NCBI GenBank assembly: GCA_017308345.1
Contig: JAFKFE010000248.1
Coordinates: forward strand, 1 to 7,125
DNA length: 7,125 nt
From: Alphaproteobacteria bacterium
Lineage (GTDB): Bacteria > Pseudomonadota > Alphaproteobacteria > Rhizobiales > Rhizobiaceae
Direction of reading: 5' to 3'
The notes beneath the pieces are model-generated. The model did not search any database, was not told the DNA's origin, and was given only the letters and a program-made list of their open reading frames with translations. A program made the translations under genes and the position numbers. Numbering within the stretch: position 1 is the first letter of the stretch; every line of letters starts with the position of its first letter. Below are positions 1-6,745 of the stretch, one piece after another.

Positions 1-244
1 GCTGATCTTCTTCGGCGGCATCGCGATGACGGTGCTGCCGCCGATCTTCGGCCAGAAGATCGGACCCGGCCGCTATCGCTGGCTCGGCATGACCTTCGAC
101 CAGAACCGGAGATCCTCCTCGGGCGGCTGGTCGTCAGGCGGTGGCGGCTGGTCCTCAGGCGGCGGAGGCTGGTCCTCTGGAGGCGGCGGATTTTCCGGCG
201 GCGGCGGCTCGTCGGGCGGCGGCGGCTCTTCGGGAAGCTGGTGA
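1..244 (+). CDS. TPM-domain (YgcG-like) membrane protein, 3' end only
   Basis: This is the last 80 or so codons of a gene that starts before the window; the reading frame begins at base 2 and ends at TGA 242-244. The visible part has a short hydrophobic stretch (LIFFGGIAMTVLPPIFG), probably the end of the last membrane helix. A basic, aromatic linker (RYRWLG) follows, then a low-complexity tail of Trp/Phe, Ser and Gly ending in SGSW. A membrane anchor followed by a Gly/Ser-rich tail is the usual C-terminus of YgcG-type proteins with an N-terminal TPM (DUF477) domain. That domain is not in the window, so the assignment rests on the tail and on the TPM gene that follows 6 nt downstream. Such pairs are often preceded by lemA, which would lie off the left edge. 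TPM proteins are envelope proteins; some have been linked to phosphatase activity or photosystem repair, but no activity can be read here. Confidence 0.7.
   Translation, partial: LIFFGGIAMTVLPPIFGQKIGPGRYRWLGMTFDQNRRSSSGGWSSGGGGWSSGGGGWSSGGGGFSGGGGSSGGGGSSGSW
128..235 (+). repeat. In-frame WSSGGGG tandem repeat in TPM protein tail
   Basis: The coding sequence holds three 21-nt units that each encode Trp-Ser-Ser-Gly4, starting at 128, 149 and 170. Degenerate units follow at 191 (Phe-Ser-Gly4) and 209 (Ser-Ser-Gly4), with a final Ser-Ser-Gly from 227. The units differ mainly at third codon positions (for example TCG/TCC/TCT for Ser), so the peptide pattern is better conserved than the DNA. Such tails are flexible, and replication slippage could change their length between strains. 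Confidence 0.85.
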
Positions 245-250
245 GGCACC

Positions 251-889
251 ATGGCAACGCGACCGATCAGCGCCGAGGACCATGACCGCATCGCCGAGGC
301 GATCCGGACGGCCGAGTTGAAGACCGACGGCGAGATCTACTGCGTCGTCGCCCGTTCGAGCGACGGCTACTTCTTCCCGGCCGCGTTCACGACGACGATC
401 GGCCTGTTCATCGCCAGCCTTGCCGTCGCCTACGCACTGGAGGCCTGGTGGCTGTCCATCCGGCTGCCGCATTTCGTGCTGGCGCAACTGCTGGCGTTCG
501 CCTCGGCGCTCGCCCTGCTCTGGCTGTGGCCCGGGCTGCGCATCCATTTCGTGCCGAGACGGCTGCGCTATCAGGCCGCGCACGCCAATGCGATGAAACA
601 GTTCCTGGCGCGCAACGTCCATCGCACGAGCGCGCGCACCGGCGTGCTCATCTTCGTCTCCATCGCCGAGCGCTATGCCGAGATCCTCGCCGACTCGGGC
701 ATCGATGCCAAGGTCGGCCAGCATGTCTGGGACGGCGTCGTGCGCGACCTGACGGGACATGCCGGCGACGACCGCCTGGCCGACGGCTTCGTCAAGGCCA
801 TCGGCACCGTCGGCGCGGTGCTCGCCGAGCATTTTCCCGTCACCGAAGGCGACACCAACGAGCTCGACGACCACCTCGTCGAGATCTGA
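251..889 (+). CDS. TPM-domain membrane protein with internal helix pair
   Basis: A 212-residue protein with a TPM (DUF477)-like fold interrupted by membrane segments. Residues 10-40 (helix, then TDGEIYCVVARSS) resemble the first helix and strand of a TPM domain. Two hydrophobic segments follow, at about 42-64 and 75-95. Residues 108-196 then resume the domain: a helix around HANAMKQFL, the strand TGVLIFVSIAER, the short motif DSGIDAKVG, and a helical end. No signal peptide is visible. The start ATG at 251 has GAGG at 243-246, overlapping the stop of the upstream TPM gene, so the two are probably translationally coupled. The acidic tail (EGDTNELDDHLVEI) is not repetitive, unlike its partner's. 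Exact biochemical function is unknown; the likely location is the inner membrane. The family call is fairly firm, the function is not. Confidence 0.8.
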   Translation: MATRPISAEDHDRIAEAIRTAELKTDGEIYCVVARSSDGYFFPAAFTTTIGLFIASLAVAYALEAWWLSIRLPHFVLAQLLAFASALALLWLWPGLRIHFVPRRLRYQAAHANAMKQFLARNVHRTSARTGVLIFVSIAERYAEILADSGIDAKVGQHVWDGVVRDLTGHAGDDRLADGFVKAIGTVGAVLAEHFPVTEGDTNELDDHLVEI

Positions 890-911
890 CAGGCATCTCA
901 TCCGGCGGCCT

Positions 912-942
912 GCCCTTCGGCTGTGCGAAAGCGTCGAAGGGC
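912..942 (+). terminator. Hairpin after TPM operon, possible terminator
   Basis: GCCCTTCG (912-919) and CGAAGGGC (935-942) form a perfect 8-bp stem. Inside the 15-nt loop, GC-GAAA-GC (925-932) can form a small second stem capped by a GNRA tetraloop. It lies 23 nt after the stop of the second TPM gene and before the next gene's apparent promoter, a sensible place for transcription to end. There is no run of T after the stem, only a weak pyrimidine patch (CTCTTT, 952-957), so intrinsic termination is uncertain. Confidence 0.45.
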
Positions 943-955
943 CATGGCTGACTCT

Positions 956-983
956 TTGCAATCGGGCAATGCGGGTTTATGGT
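956..983 (+). promoter_or_regulatory. Candidate promoter of the GNAT gene
   Basis: TTGCAA (956-961) matches four of six bases of a sigma-70 -35 box. TATGGT (978-983) matches four of six of a -10 box. The spacer is 16 nt. Transcription would start near 990, only a few bases before the ATG at 993. No Shine-Dalgarno sequence precedes that ATG, which fits a nearly leaderless message. Matches this weak also occur by chance. Confidence 0.3.
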
Positions 984-989
984 TAACCA
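980..989. promoter_or_regulatory. 10-bp perfect palindrome TGGTTAACCA
   Basis: TGGTTAACCA is fully self-complementary and ends three bases before the GNAT start codon, overlapping the candidate -10 box. It stands out as AT-rich in a GC-rich setting and could be a small regulator site at the transcription start. No known operator family is recognised, and one 10-bp palindrome could be chance. Confidence 0.3.
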
Positions 990-992
990 ATC

Positions 993-1499
993 ATGAACAC
1001 GCTGACGATCGATATCCGGAAGGCTGAGCCGCGCGACGCAGGCGCCATCGCCGAGGTGCACCAGCAGGCCTGGCGCGGCGCCTATTCCGGTATCATCCCG
1101 CATCGCACGCTGACCTCGATGATCAACCGCCGTGGCGTCGACTGGTGGGCCAACGCGATTCGCCGCGCGGCCACCGTGCTGGTGGTCGAGATCGGCGGAA
1201 CGGTGGCCGGCTACGCCACGATCGGCAAGAACCGCGCCCGCGAGCTCAGGCAGCAGGGCGAGATCTACGAGCTTTACCTGCGTCCCGAATATCAGGGCAT
1301 CGGGCTCGGCAGCCGGCTGTTCAAGGCGGCGAAGGCCCGCCTTGCCGATCACGGCCTGCGCGGCCTGGTGGTGTGGGCGCTGGAAGACAATCACAACGCC
1401 TTGGCCTTCTATGCCGGCAATGGCGGCCGCGATATCGCCGAAGGCGTCGAGGTCTTCGAGCAGCGGGCGCTGAAGAAGGTCGCCTTCGTCTGGGAATGA
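993..1499 (+). CDS. GNAT-family N-acetyltransferase
   Basis: A 168-residue single-domain GNAT enzyme, which would transfer an acetyl group from acetyl-CoA to an amine on an unknown small molecule or protein. The N-terminus (IDIRKAEPRDAGAIAEVHQQAW) is the usual beta1-alpha1 opening. The strand TVLVVEIGGTVAGYATIG (61-78) is the central sheet. Motif A, ELYLRPEYQGIGLGSRLF (93-110), carries the acetyl-CoA pyrophosphate loop Q101-G-I-G-L-G106. The later EDNHNALAFYAGNG (131-144) is motif B, with the common N-x-x-A-x-x-F-Y pattern and Y140 as candidate general acid. An in-frame TAA at 984-986 rules out a longer N-terminus, and the next in-frame codon able to start is the ATG at 993. There is no Shine-Dalgarno sequence. 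It is RimI-like in general form, but nothing shows the substrate. It is probably a single-gene unit. Confidence 0.9.
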   Translation: MNTLTIDIRKAEPRDAGAIAEVHQQAWRGAYSGIIPHRTLTSMINRRGVDWWANAIRRAATVLVVEIGGTVAGYATIGKNRARELRQQGEIYELYLRPEYQGIGLGSRLFKAAKARLADHGLRGLVVWALEDNHNALAFYAGNGGRDIAEGVEVFEQRALKKVAFVWE

Positions 1500-1637
1500 C
1501 AGATCGCCTCGGCGACCTGCGCCAGGTTACAATCCATCACAAACTGTGCGCTTTCATTGGCATTCAGCACTAATCGCCGCATTGCACCATGACGCTTCGC
1601 CCGCTATCGGTCTTGCAATCGAGAGAGGGATTTAGCC
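1500..1637 (+). other. Intergenic region before ppa, promoter probably here
   Basis: This 138-nt gap contains no open reading frame with a credible start signal. A weak short hairpin (TCGC/GCGA, 1504-1515) follows the GNAT stop. Possible promoter elements are TACAAT (1528-1533, five of six bases of a -10 box, but with no good -35) and TTGGCA (1557-1562, five of six of a -35 box, but with no good -10 at 17 nt). I cannot choose between them. The ribosome-binding site AGGGA (1626-1630) sits 7 nt before the ppa ATG. Confidence 0.4.
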
Positions 1638-2171
1638 ATGCGTATCGAAGCGATTGCCACCGGGAAGAACCCGCCTGACGACGTCAACGTCATCATCGAG
1701 GTGCCGATCGGCGGCGAGCCGATCAAATACGAGATGGATAAGGAGGCCGGCACGCTGTTCGTCGACCGCTTCCTGCACACCTCCATGCGCTATCCCGGCA
1801 ATTACGGCTTCGTGCCGCACACGCTGTCGGGCGACGGCGACCCGATCGACGTTCTCGTCTGCAACACCCGCGCGCTGGTGCCGGGCTGCGTCATCAATGT
1901 GCGGCCGATCGGCGTCCTGATCATGGAAGACAATGCCGGCCAGGACGAGAAGGTGATCGCCGTTCCCTCGCCCAAGCTGACGCTGCGCTACGAGAACGTC
2001 ACCGAATACACGCACCTGCCCGAAATCACGCGCCAGCAGGTGCAGCATTTCTTCGAGCACTATAAGGATCTCGAGCCCGGCAAATGGGTCAAGATCGAGG
2101 GCTGGCACGATTCCAAATACGCCAAGAAGATGATCGTCGACGCGATCGCGCGGGCGAAGGCCGCGAAATAA
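1638..2171 (+). CDS. ppa: Inorganic pyrophosphatase, family I
   Basis: A 177-residue soluble family I pyrophosphatase. It hydrolyses the pyrophosphate released by nucleic acid, protein and coenzyme synthesis to two phosphates, using Mg2+, and so pulls those reactions forward; it acts in the cytosol, usually as a hexamer. The length matches the E. coli enzyme (about 175). All the active-site residues I checked are in place, offset by one from E. coli numbering: E21, K30, E32, R44, Y56, the signature D66-x-D68-P-x-D71, D98, D103, K105, Y142 and K143. The start ATG has AGGGA 7 nt upstream. The gene stands alone: it follows the GNAT gene after 138 nt and converges on the importer operon. Nothing odd is seen. 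This is the most secure identification in the window. Confidence 0.98.
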   Translation: MRIEAIATGKNPPDDVNVIIEVPIGGEPIKYEMDKEAGTLFVDRFLHTSMRYPGNYGFVPHTLSGDGDPIDVLVCNTRALVPGCVINVRPIGVLIMEDNAGQDEKVIAVPSPKLTLRYENVTEYTHLPEITRQQVQHFFEHYKDLEPGKWVKIEGWHDSKYAKKMIVDAIARAKAAK

Positions 2172-2211
2172 CGCGGGCTCTTGCCTTATCGGGAAATGGC
2201 GGGCGGAACCC

Positions 2212-3159
2212 TCACCGCACCGCCTTCTCGCCGCCGGCCGCGGTGATGACGCCGACGATGATGAGCCCGGTCAGCACCAGCCGCACGCCGGCGCTGACAC
2301 CGAATGTGTTGAGCATGGTGAGCAGCAGCACCAGGAACAGGCCGGCGCCCCAGACGCCGGGCACGTTGGCCTTGCCGCCGGCGACCGACGTGCCGCCGAT
2401 GACGACCACCGCGATCGAGGCGAGCAGATATTCGTTGCCGATGTCGACATTGGCGCCGCGGAAATAGCCGGCGAGCAGGGCCCCGTCGATACCGCCGAGC
2501 GCCCCGCACAGCGTGTAGGTGAGGAAGCGGACGCGGCCGACATTGACGCCGGCAAGCCAGGCGGCGCGGATGTTCTGGCCTATCGCCAGCACCGAACGTC
2601 CATAGATCATGCGCTGCAGCGCCAGGGCCGCGCCGACGGTGAAGACTACCGTGAGCATCGCCAGCACCGGGATGCCGAGAACCTGCAAGTTGGTGAAATC
2701 GGCGAAGCCCGGCGGCGGCTTGATCTGCAGGCCGCGGCCATAGCTGATATCGACCGACTGGATGATGAAGCTCGCCGACAGCGTCGCGATGATCGGCGGG
2801 ATGCGCAGCGCCCAGATCAGCAGGTAGTTGATGGCGCCGATCGCGGCGCCGCAGGCAAGCGCGGCAAGCAGTCCGACGACGATCATCGAATCGCTGCCGC
2901 CCATCACCTTCATGGCGACCGCGCTAGCCAGCCCGATATTGGCCGGCAGCGACAGGTCGACATTGCCCGGCCCCAGCGTGATGACGAACATCTGTCCGAC
3001 GCCGACGATGACGGTGAAGACGGCAAGCGAGAGCGCCGCCGTGACCATGCCGCCGGCGCCGTAGCCGCCGGTGAAGGCGATCGTCGCCAGCCAGACGACC
3101 AGAGCGCCGGCGAACGACCAGATCCAGGGTTTTTCGAGCAGCATCCGCAGCGAGGCCAT
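2212..3159 (-). CDS. Sugar ABC transporter permease, RbsC family (second)
   Basis: A 315-residue inner-membrane permease of the BPD_transp_2 (RbsC/XylH) family, last gene of the importer operon. It has about eight to ten hydrophobic segments. Family landmarks are QMFVITLGPGNVDLS (56-70), equivalent to the RbsC 'GGIDLSVG' region; IGQNIRAAWLAGVNVGRVR (193-211), the cytosolic coupling segment corresponding to GGNxxAAxxxGI; and ASIAVVVIGGTSVAGGKANV (247-266). In the first landmark the usual Ser-x-Gly after DLS is replaced by Leu-Pro-Ala (DLSLPANIG). The ATG start follows the first permease's TAA by 3 nt and has AGGGAG at 3169-3174 (complement), inside that gene. With its partner permease it should form the heterodimeric channel. 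The substrate is unknown. The stop is 40 nt from the stop of ppa, which runs the other way. Confidence 0.93.
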   Translation of the reverse strand: MASLRMLLEKPWIWSFAGALVVWLATIAFTGGYGAGGMVTAALSLAVFTVIVGVGQMFVITLGPGNVDLSLPANIGLASAVAMKVMGGSDSMIVVGLLAALACGAAIGAINYLLIWALRIPPIIATLSASFIIQSVDISYGRGLQIKPPPGFADFTNLQVLGIPVLAMLTVVFTVGAALALQRMIYGRSVLAIGQNIRAAWLAGVNVGRVRFLTYTLCGALGGIDGALLAGYFRGANVDIGNEYLLASIAVVVIGGTSVAGGKANVPGVWGAGLFLVLLLTMLNTFGVSAGVRLVLTGLIIVGVITAAGGEKAVR

Positions 3160-3162
3160 GGC

Positions 3163-4152
3163 TTACCGCTCCCTGCGGCTGATCAGCACCCGCGCCGCCA
3201 GCACGATGATCAGGATCGCGCCGTTGGCGGCCACCTGCCAGTCGGGCGGGATGTGCATGAAGGTAAGCAGCGGCGAGGCCGCGAGCGCCAGCGTCAACGC
3301 GCCGAGCACCGCGCCGATCGGCGACACCCGGCCGCCGACGAACTCGCCGCCGCCGAGAATGACGCCGGCGATCGAAAGCAGCGTGTAGCCATTGCCGATA
3401 TTGGCGTCGGCCGAGGTGGTGATGCCGATCAGCGCCATGCCGGAAAGCACGCCGAAAAGGCCGGTCAGCGCAAAAAGCGCGATCTTGGTTTTGAGCAGCG
3501 ACCAGCCGGCGCGCCTGAGCGCCGCGGCGTTGCCGCCGGAGCCGCGCAGGATGACGCCGTAGGAAGTCCGCATCAGGCCGAAATGCACGACAATGGCGAT
3601 GACCAGCGCGGCCAGGATCGGGAACGGGACGTAAGGCGGCTTGAAGGACATGATCGCAAGCAGCCAGTCCGGCGCCTTGCCGCCGGGCTTGGGCAGGACG
3701 AGGACGGCAAGCCCCTGCCAGACGAAGCTCATGCCGAGCGTCACCACGATGGACGGCAGGTTGCGCAGATGGATCAGCGCGCCGAGCAGCGCGTAGACGC
3801 CGATCGCGCCGAGCAGCACCAGAATGCCGCCGAGCGGCGCGTCCCGCAGCCAGGTCGCGGTGACGCAGCCGACGAAGCCGACGAAGGTGCCGATCGACAG
3901 GTCGAGCTCGTTGCCGGCGATGACGAACATCTGCGCGATCGTCGCCAGCGCGATCGGGATCGCCAGGTTGAGCATCAGGTTGAAGCCGAAATAGCTGATG
4001 GCGCGCGGATTGAGCCAGGCGATGGCGATCAGCACCAGCGCCAGCGACAAAGCCGGCAAAAGACCGCGCAGCATGCGCGCCCTAGCCGCGCTGCCGCGTG
4101 GCGAGGCTTTCGAAACGGTGTCGGGAGCGATCGCCGTCATCTCAGGCCGCAT
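3163..4152 (-). CDS. Sugar ABC transporter permease, RbsC family (first)
   Basis: A 329-residue inner-membrane permease of the BPD_transp_2 family. A positively charged cytosolic N-terminus (about 1-30) precedes roughly eight to ten hydrophobic segments. Landmarks are [18 protein letters not shown] (75-92), a good match to the RbsC GGIDLSVG region; [12 protein letters not shown] (206-217), the coupling segment towards the ATPase; and [20 protein letters not shown] (259-278). The ATG at 4152 overlaps the end of the ATPase gene by 11 nt, implying translational coupling. A second in-frame ATG at 4140 (Met5) is an alternative, and neither has a clear Shine-Dalgarno sequence. It presumably pairs with the permease encoded just downstream, from which it differs clearly in sequence. 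Two distinct permeases plus one fused ATPase is a common arrangement in rhizobial sugar importers. Confidence 0.94.
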   Translation of the reverse strand: MRPEMTAIAPDTVSKASPRGSAARARMLRGLLPALSLALVLIAIAWLNPRAISYFGFNLMLNLAIPIALATIAQMFVIAGNELDLSIGTFVGFVGCVTATWLRDAPLGGILVLLGAIGVYALLGALIHLRNLPSIVVTLGMSFVWQGLAVLVLPKPGGKAPDWLLAIMSFKPPYVPFPILAALVIAIVVHFGLMRTSYGVILRGSGGNAAALRRAGWSLLKTKIALFALTGLFGVLSGMALIGITTSADANIGNGYTLLSIAGVILGGGEFVGGRVSPIGAVLGALTLALAASPLLTFMHIPPDWQVAANGAILIIVLAARVLISRRER

Positions 4153-5611
4153 CGCCGAACGAGGACTGGATGATCTTTTCCTCCGTCAGCTCGTCGCGCC
4201 GCAGATTGGCGACGATCCGGCCGTTCTTGAAGACATAGACATGGTCGCAATTGTCGAGCTCCTCGGTCTCGGTCGTGTACCAGAGGAAGGTGCGGCCCTT
4301 GGCGGCCTCCTCGCGCACGAGGTCGTAGACCTCGAGCTTGGTGCCGATGTCGACGCCGCGCATCGGATCGTCCATCAGCACGATCTCGGCATCTGAGCCG
4401 AGCGCGCGGGCAAACAGCGCCTTCTGCTGGTTGCCGCCCGACAGCGAGAAGATGTTGTTGTTCATGTCGGGCGTGCGGATGCCGATCTTCTGCTTCCAGA
4501 ATTCGGCGAGCTCGGCCTCGCGCCGCGGCGAGATCAGCAGGCCGTTGCGCAGCCGGGCCAGCGAACGGATGCCGATATTCTGCGCGATCGACCATTGCGC
4601 GAAGATGCCGTCAGACTGGCGGTCACCGGCAACCAGCGCCACCGGCGCCGTCACTTCGATGCCTGCCCTGGCGCGGGCGGCCGCCGAGAAGATCGCCAGC
4701 AAAAGATCCGTCTGGCCGTGGCCGGCAAGCCCGGCGAGGCCGATGATCTCGCCCGCGCGGGCGACAAGCTCCTTGCCGTCCTCTTGCCGCGCCGGGCGCG
4801 CGCGAACCCTGAGCGCGCCGGCCTCGGCTTTCCGGGCCTCGACCGGAGCCTTCCGATGTCCTTCGGCGCCACCCATGGCGGCGACCAGCCTGTCGCGATC
4901 GAAAGCACTGGCGGCATCGGCCGCGACCACCTTGCCGTCGCGCATCACCACGATGCGGTCGGCATTCTGCAGCACCTCGCCCAGCACATGCGAGATCAGG
5001 ATGCAGCTGCCGCCCTGCCCGACGAAACGACGGACGAAGGAAAGCAGCTGCCCCGCCGTGTGCGCGTCGAGCGAGGAGGTCGGCTCGTCGAGGATGACCA
5101 GATGCAGCGGCTCGCGGGTCAGCGTGAAAGCGCGCGCCACCTCGACCATCTGCCGCCTGCCGATCGAAAGGTCGCCGGCGATATCGTCCGCCGAAATGCC
5201 GTGGTCCGGGAAGATCTCGTCTAGCTTGGCGCGAATGAGGTCGGCCGCCCTCCGCCGCCAGCCCAGGCCGGTCAGAGAGGGGTGATTGATGCGGGTGTTC
5301 TCGGCGACGCTGAGATTGGGGCAGAGCGACAATTCCTGGAAGACGCAGCGTATGCCGAGCTCCAGCGCTCGCGCCACGGAGTAGCTCGTTTCTGCATTGC
5401 CGCGCACCGCGATCTGCCCGCCGTCCGGCCGTAGCGTGCCGGCCACCATATGCATGAGCGTCGACTTGCCGGCGCCGTTATGTCCCACCAGCCCGACGCA
5501 TTCGCCGGCGCCGACATGGAAGTCGACGCCATTCAGGGCCCGAACAGCGCCGAAATGTTTTTCGGCGCCGTTCAGCCTGACGATATCCGCAATAGCCTGG
5601 AGCATCCTCAA
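4142..5611 (-). CDS. Sugar ABC transporter ATPase, RbsA-type double domain
   Basis: A 489-residue fused double ATPase that powers the importer from the cytosolic face. Domain 1 (about 8-245) is complete: Walker [10 protein letters not shown] (43-51), Q-loop Q92, signature LSIGRRQ (148-154), Walker B LVILDEP (171-177) with catalytic E176, and switch His H208. Domain 2 (about 265-485) has the degenerate P-loop typical of RbsA proteins (GLAGHGQTD, 294-302, no Lys), a strong signature LSGGNQQK (390-397), and Walker B VLMDDP (411-416) with Asp415 in place of the catalytic Glu. It has Thr at the switch-His position (around 446-447). One composite ATP site is therefore probably inactive, as in other family members. 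The frame opens with TTG at 5611; ATG at 5605 (Met3) is the alternative. Only a weak GGA (5617-5619, complement) precedes the TTG, so the start is unresolved. It follows the binding-protein gene after 39 nt. Confidence 0.95.
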   Translation of the reverse strand: MRMLQAIADIVRLNGAEKHFGAVRALNGVDFHVGAGECVGLVGHNGAGKSTLMHMVAGTLRPDGGQIAVRGNAETSYSVARALELGIRCVFQELSLCPNLSVAENTRINHPSLTGLGWRRRAADLIRAKLDEIFPDHGISADDIAGDLSIGRRQMVEVARAFTLTREPLHLVILDEPTSSLDAHTAGQLLSFVRRFVGQGGSCILISHVLGEVLQNADRIVVMRDGKVVAADAASAFDRDRLVAAMGGAEGHRKAPVEARKAEAGALRVRARPARQEDGKELVARAGEIIGLAGLAGHGQTDLLLAIFSAAARARAGIEVTAPVALVAGDRQSDGIFAQWSIAQNIGIRSLARLRNGLLISPRREAELAEFWKQKIGIRTPDMNNNIFSLSGGNQQKALFARALGSDAEIVLMDDPMRGVDIGTKLEVYDLVREEAAKGRTFLWYTTETEELDNCDHVYVFKNGRIVANLRRDELTEEKIIQSSFGDAA

Positions 5612-5650
5612 CGATATCCGGTTGGCGATGCGGCTGGCAACGTCGCGCCG

Positions 5651-6667
5651 CTATTGCTTGATGTTGGCCTTGATCGCCGCGATGGCGTCTTCCTGGCTGT
5701 ATTCGTGCGTGGCGACGCCGCCTTCCTTTATCTTCGGCAGCGCGGCCTCGAAATCATCCTGGGTGAAGGCGAGATAGGGAACCAGGAGGTCGTGCGGGAT
5801 GTCCTTGCGGCCGTCCAGCACCTGCTGCGCCACCCAGAAGGCGAGCGAGGACACGCCGGGCGCGATCGAAGCCGACCAGGTCTGGTAGCCATCCTTGTCC
5901 TTCTGCTCCTTCCACCACTTCAGCTCGTCCTGCCGGTTACCCATGATGATGGTCGGGCGCGGCTTGTTGGCGGCGGCGAAGGCTTGCGCCGCGCCATAGC
6001 CGTCACCGCCCTGGTCGACGATCCCCACGACATCAGGCAGCGACGGCAGGATGGTCGCCACCGCCTTCTGCGCGGTCGTCTGGTCCCAGTCGCCGGTCAC
6101 CGAGCCGACGATCTTGAATTCGGGATGGGCAGCGACGCCCTCGAGGATACCGGCATGGATGGCGTCGTCGATCGAGGTGCCGGCCAAGCCGCGGATTTCG
6201 AGCAGATTGCCGCCCTTGGGCTGGAACTTGGCCATCTGCTCGACTTCCTGCTTGCCCATGTCCTTGAAGTCGACGACGACGCGGTAGGCGCAAGGCTCGG
6301 TGACGATGCCGTCGAAGGAAACGACGACGATGCCGGCGTCGCAGGCCTGCTTGATGGCGCCGTTCAGCGCGTCCGGCGAAGCGGCGTTGATGACGATGGC
6401 GTCATAGCCCTGCAGGATCAGGTTCTGCACCTGGGCCGCCTGGGTCGGCACTTCCTTGTCAGCGGTGGTGAAGATGTCGGCGGCGCCGACGATCTTGTCG
6501 TCGACCGCCTTCTTGGTGACGATGCCGTAGCTGTCGAGCATCGCCTGGCGCCACGAATTGCCGGCATAATTGTTGGAGAAGGCGATCTTCTTGCCGCTGG
6601 TGTCGGCAAGCGCGGTGCCTGAGGCGAGCATCGCCGCGAATGCACCCAATACGAGCAGTTTCTTCAT
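5651..6667 (-). CDS. Periplasmic sugar-binding protein, RbsB-like (Peripla_BP_4)
   Basis: A 338-residue solute-binding protein, first gene of the importer operon. The signal peptide is clear: KK at the N-terminus, a hydrophobic core, and ALA before D22, so cleavage is expected after A21. There is no lipobox Cys, so it should be free in the periplasm. The mature part has the two-lobed periplasmic-binding fold: KKIAFSNNYAGNSWRQAML (26-44) as first strand and helix, DAIVINAASPDALNGAI (89-105), VVVSFDG (114-120), LLEIRGLAGTSIDDAIHAG (155-173), VVGIVDQGGDGYGAAQAF (213-230) and TIIMGN (239-244). Two cysteines (C109, C126) lie close together and could form a disulfide. Several residues that bind ribose in RbsB appear not to be conserved, so ribose is unlikely; the ligand is unknown. 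The start is well supported by GGAGG (6675-6679, complement) 7 nt before the ATG. Confidence 0.94.
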   Translation of the reverse strand: MKKLLVLGAFAAMLASGTALADTSGKKIAFSNNYAGNSWRQAMLDSYGIVTKKAVDDKIVGAADIFTTADKEVPTQAAQVQNLILQGYDAIVINAASPDALNGAIKQACDAGIVVVSFDGIVTEPCAYRVVVDFKDMGKQEVEQMAKFQPKGGNLLEIRGLAGTSIDDAIHAGILEGVAAHPEFKIVGSVTGDWDQTTAQKAVATILPSLPDVVGIVDQGGDGYGAAQAFAAANKPRPTIIMGNRQDELKWWKEQKDKDGYQTWSASIAPGVSSLAFWVAQQVLDGRKDIPHDLLVPYLAFTQDDFEAALPKIKEGGVATHEYSQEDAIAAIKANIKQ

Positions 6668-6734
6668 GTCGGTTCCTCCCGAGGTTGCTGGTCTAAACGG
6701 ATGGTCGTAACGCGTATTCCCTGTTTTTTATCTA

Positions 6735-6745
6735 TTGTCAGACAA
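6735..6745. promoter_or_regulatory. FadR/GntR-type operator palindrome TTGTCAGACAA
   Basis: TTGTC-A-GACAA is a perfect inverted repeat with a one-base centre. It fits TNGTNNNACNA, the consensus described for the FadR (FCD-domain) subfamily of GntR regulators, which often control sugar-acid and sugar transport genes. A second CAGAC half-site (CAGACGA, 6749-6755) lies 10 bp on, about one helical turn away. The site is 68 nt upstream of the binding-protein start codon and overlaps the poor -10 position of the candidate promoter, so a repressor role for the importer is plausible. No regulator gene is in the window. Confidence 0.55.

Noticed and set aside
128..235. Tandem repeats considered as a CRISPR or mobile-element signature
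   Set aside because: The repeats are in frame, 18-21 nt, without spacers, and encode the Gly-rich tail of a membrane protein.
73..291. Minus-strand proline-rich open frame (PPPPEDQ repeats)
   Set aside because: It is the antisense reading of the Gly-rich tail repeat; its repeats follow from the GGC/GGA codons on the plus strand.
155..961. Minus-strand open frame of 268 codons opposite the second TPM gene
   Set aside because: It has no domain, no convincing ribosome-binding site, and it covers a well-supported TPM-family gene on the plus strand.
2172..2211. Possible bidirectional terminator between ppa and the importer operon
   Set aside because: The 40-nt gap shows only trivial GGC/GCC pairings and no stem with a T-tract on either strand.
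3253..4173. Plus-strand open frame of 306 codons opposite the first permease
   Set aside because: The translation is mostly Arg, Asp, Gln, Glu, Ala and Gly, a typical mirror of a hydrophobic high-GC gene. The permease on the other strand has all family landmarks.
5450..6622. Long plus-strand open frame of 390 codons opposite the binding-protein and ATPase genes
   Set aside because: It is antisense to two genes with clear family motifs. Its product is a composition-driven Arg/Asp/Gly/His-rich sequence without recognisable domains, as expected from high-GC codon bias.
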